From contig NZ_HG315690.1 of NCBI RefSeq assembly GCF_000455345.1, forward strand, positions 650,815 to 714,814: DNA of 64,000 bases, in the 5' to 3' direction. This stretch comes from Halopiger goleimassiliensis (GTDB taxonomy: Archaea > Halobacteriota > Halobacteria > Halobacteriales > Natrialbaceae). Each line of letters opens with the position of its first letter. The first letter of the stretch is position 1. Positions 63,362 through 64,000 of this stretch are shown piece by piece. The translations under genes and the position numbers were made by a program. The notes below the pieces were generated by a model, which searched no databases, was not told the DNA's origin, and saw nothing but the letters and a program-made list of their open reading frames with translations.

Positions 63362-63411
63362 ACTGTACCGATGTACCGGCGCAACCGCCGCCCGAGTCGC
63401 GGTTACGCCGG
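63362..63411 (+). repeat. Dispersed hairpin repeat, copy 4
   Basis: Left arm CCGGCGCAACCGC (63376-63388), loop CGCCCGAGTC, right arm GCGGTTACGCCGG (63399-63411) with one C-A mismatch. Preceded by ACTGTACCGATGTA, identical to copy 2. It begins 6 bases after the NarK-type stop, in a convergent intergenic space. Confidence 0.88.
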
Positions 63412-63512
63412 ACCTGGCGGACAGGAACCCGTACGAACGACCTTCGAGCGACGATCCGAACCGATTCCGTCGACGAAAAACGAAGACGAGATTCAGCCGT
63501 TGACTCGCCGGC

Positions 63513-63782
63513 TCAGGCCTCGATGTCCAGACTGTAGAGCCGCTTGCGGGCGTCGGAGAAGGAAAACCGTGATTCGATGACGTTCTCGTCCTCGAGTCGA
63601 TTCAGGGCGTACCGGACGGTCCGCGACGGCAGCAGCGTCTCCTCGGCGATCTGCTGTTGTGTCATCGTGTCGTTGTACTCGAGGACCTTCGCGACGAGTT
63701 TAGCGCTCGGTGGCAGGTCGCGGACGTCGTCCCAGGTACCGCGCTGGTCGGCGTCCTGACGGACGGGCTCTGATGCACTCAT
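63513..63782 (-). CDS. Winged-helix transcription regulator
   Basis: An 89-residue protein: LPPSAKLVAKVLEYNDTMTQ, then QQIAEETLLPSRTVRYALNR is the helix-turn-helix, and LEDENVIESRFSFSDARKRL the wing. It is of the small haloarchaeal HTH (MarR/TrmB-like) type. It is convergent with the NarK-type gene and divergent from pan; a regulator of either cannot be decided. AT-rich sequence lies 15-40 bases upstream of the start. Confidence 0.85.
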   Translation of the reverse strand: MSASEPVRQDADQRGTWDDVRDLPPSAKLVAKVLEYNDTMTQQQIAEETLLPSRTVRYALNRLEDENVIESRFSFSDARKRLYSLDIEA

Positions 63783-63905
63783 CGTGTGTCCATAACCGAA
63801 TACGACATGATAATATTTTCCCTTTCGAACTATGCCTGTCAGTTATTTTCTACCCCAGTTCACCGACCCGAAGCCTCTTATGAACCAACCCCCAACAACG
63901 GGGTG
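63783..63905. promoter_or_regulatory. Divergent promoter, HTH regulator and pan
   Basis: The rightward TATA-like CTCTTATGAA at 63875-63884 lies 27 bases before the pan ATG. The leftward side is AT-rich (ATGATAATATTTTCC). Confidence 0.6.
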
Positions 63906-64000
63906 ATGAGCGACACTGTGGACGACGTCGACCTCCCATACGACGAGGACGAGGCGTCCCAACAGGAGAAGATTCAGGCGCTCGAGGAACGGCTGGAGGT
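63906..64000 (+). CDS. pan: Proteasome-activating nucleotidase, N-terminal fragment
   Basis: Only 31 residues are in the window. MSDTVDDVDLPYDEDEASQQ, then EKIQALEERLE, is the typical acidic and coiled-coil N-terminus of the haloarchaeal AAA+ ATPase that unfolds substrates for the 20S proteasome. ATPase domains lie outside the window. Start is fixed by the TATA-like box at 63875-63884. Confidence 0.82.
   Translation, partial: MSDTVDDVDLPYDEDEASQQEKIQALEERLE

Overview
The window is chromosomal DNA from an extremely halophilic archaeon. The DNA is GC-rich and the proteins are strongly acidic. Most genes have an archaeal TATA-like box about 25-30 bases before the start codon and little or no leader. 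Haloarchaeal marker families are present: bacterio-opsin-activator-type HTH proteins, halocyanins, Tat lipoproteins, PssA, ThiR, PAN and several DUF families found mainly in Halobacteria. The gene set suggests a Natrialba/Natrinema-like lineage, but that is inference. I see no rRNA, tRNA, CRISPR array, insertion sequence or prophage; this looks like ordinary core chromosome.

Layout. 1-6288: end of a CoA-ester lyase gene, glutamate dehydrogenase (probably the edge of a methylaspartate-cycle cluster), a Tat lipoprotein, an acyl-CoA dehydrogenase, a membrane protein and a RIO-like kinase. 6394-12476: a probable proline-utilisation cluster (SSS symporter, M24-fold creatinase-like hydrolase, Bat-type regulator, proline dehydrogenase, aldehyde/P5C dehydrogenase). 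12630-18655: membrane hydrolase, nitrilase-family amidase with an SRPBCC partner, PhoU-like regulator, ATP-NAD kinase, CinA-like protein. 18779-21405: an HTH regulator, then queD-queE-queC for preQ0/archaeosine. 21487-33956: alcohol dehydrogenase, PAC2 and DUF389 proteins, three universal stress proteins, coaD, udk, pth2, a DsbA-like lipoprotein, dcd, and ThiR overlapping a methyltransferase. 34027-42070: small regulator, thioesterase, double-nitroreductase (SagB-like) protein, membrane proteins, secreted alpha/beta hydrolase and a two-domain cupredoxin lipoprotein behind a DtxR-type box. 42326-48221: thi4, halocyanin, pssA, HEAT-repeat protein and secreted PLD protein. 48234-53048: iron block (DtxR-family regulator, ferritin-like protein, sufD, sufB, sufC). 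53271-61576: intein-free DNA polymerase B, three small haloarchaeal genes, rad50-mre11. 62036-64000: NarK-type transporter, HTH regulator and the start of pan.

Themes. Carbon and nitrogen metabolism converge on glutamate at the left end: gdh, and proline to P5C to glutamate. Iron control links the DtxR-family protein, the Suf operon and the boxed cupredoxin. Thiamine genes (thiR, thi4) occur about 9 kb apart. A dispersed 13-bp-stem hairpin repeat occurs four times (5305, 12485, 17740, 63362) with compensatory stem changes; it is the most distinctive element that the genes do not explain.
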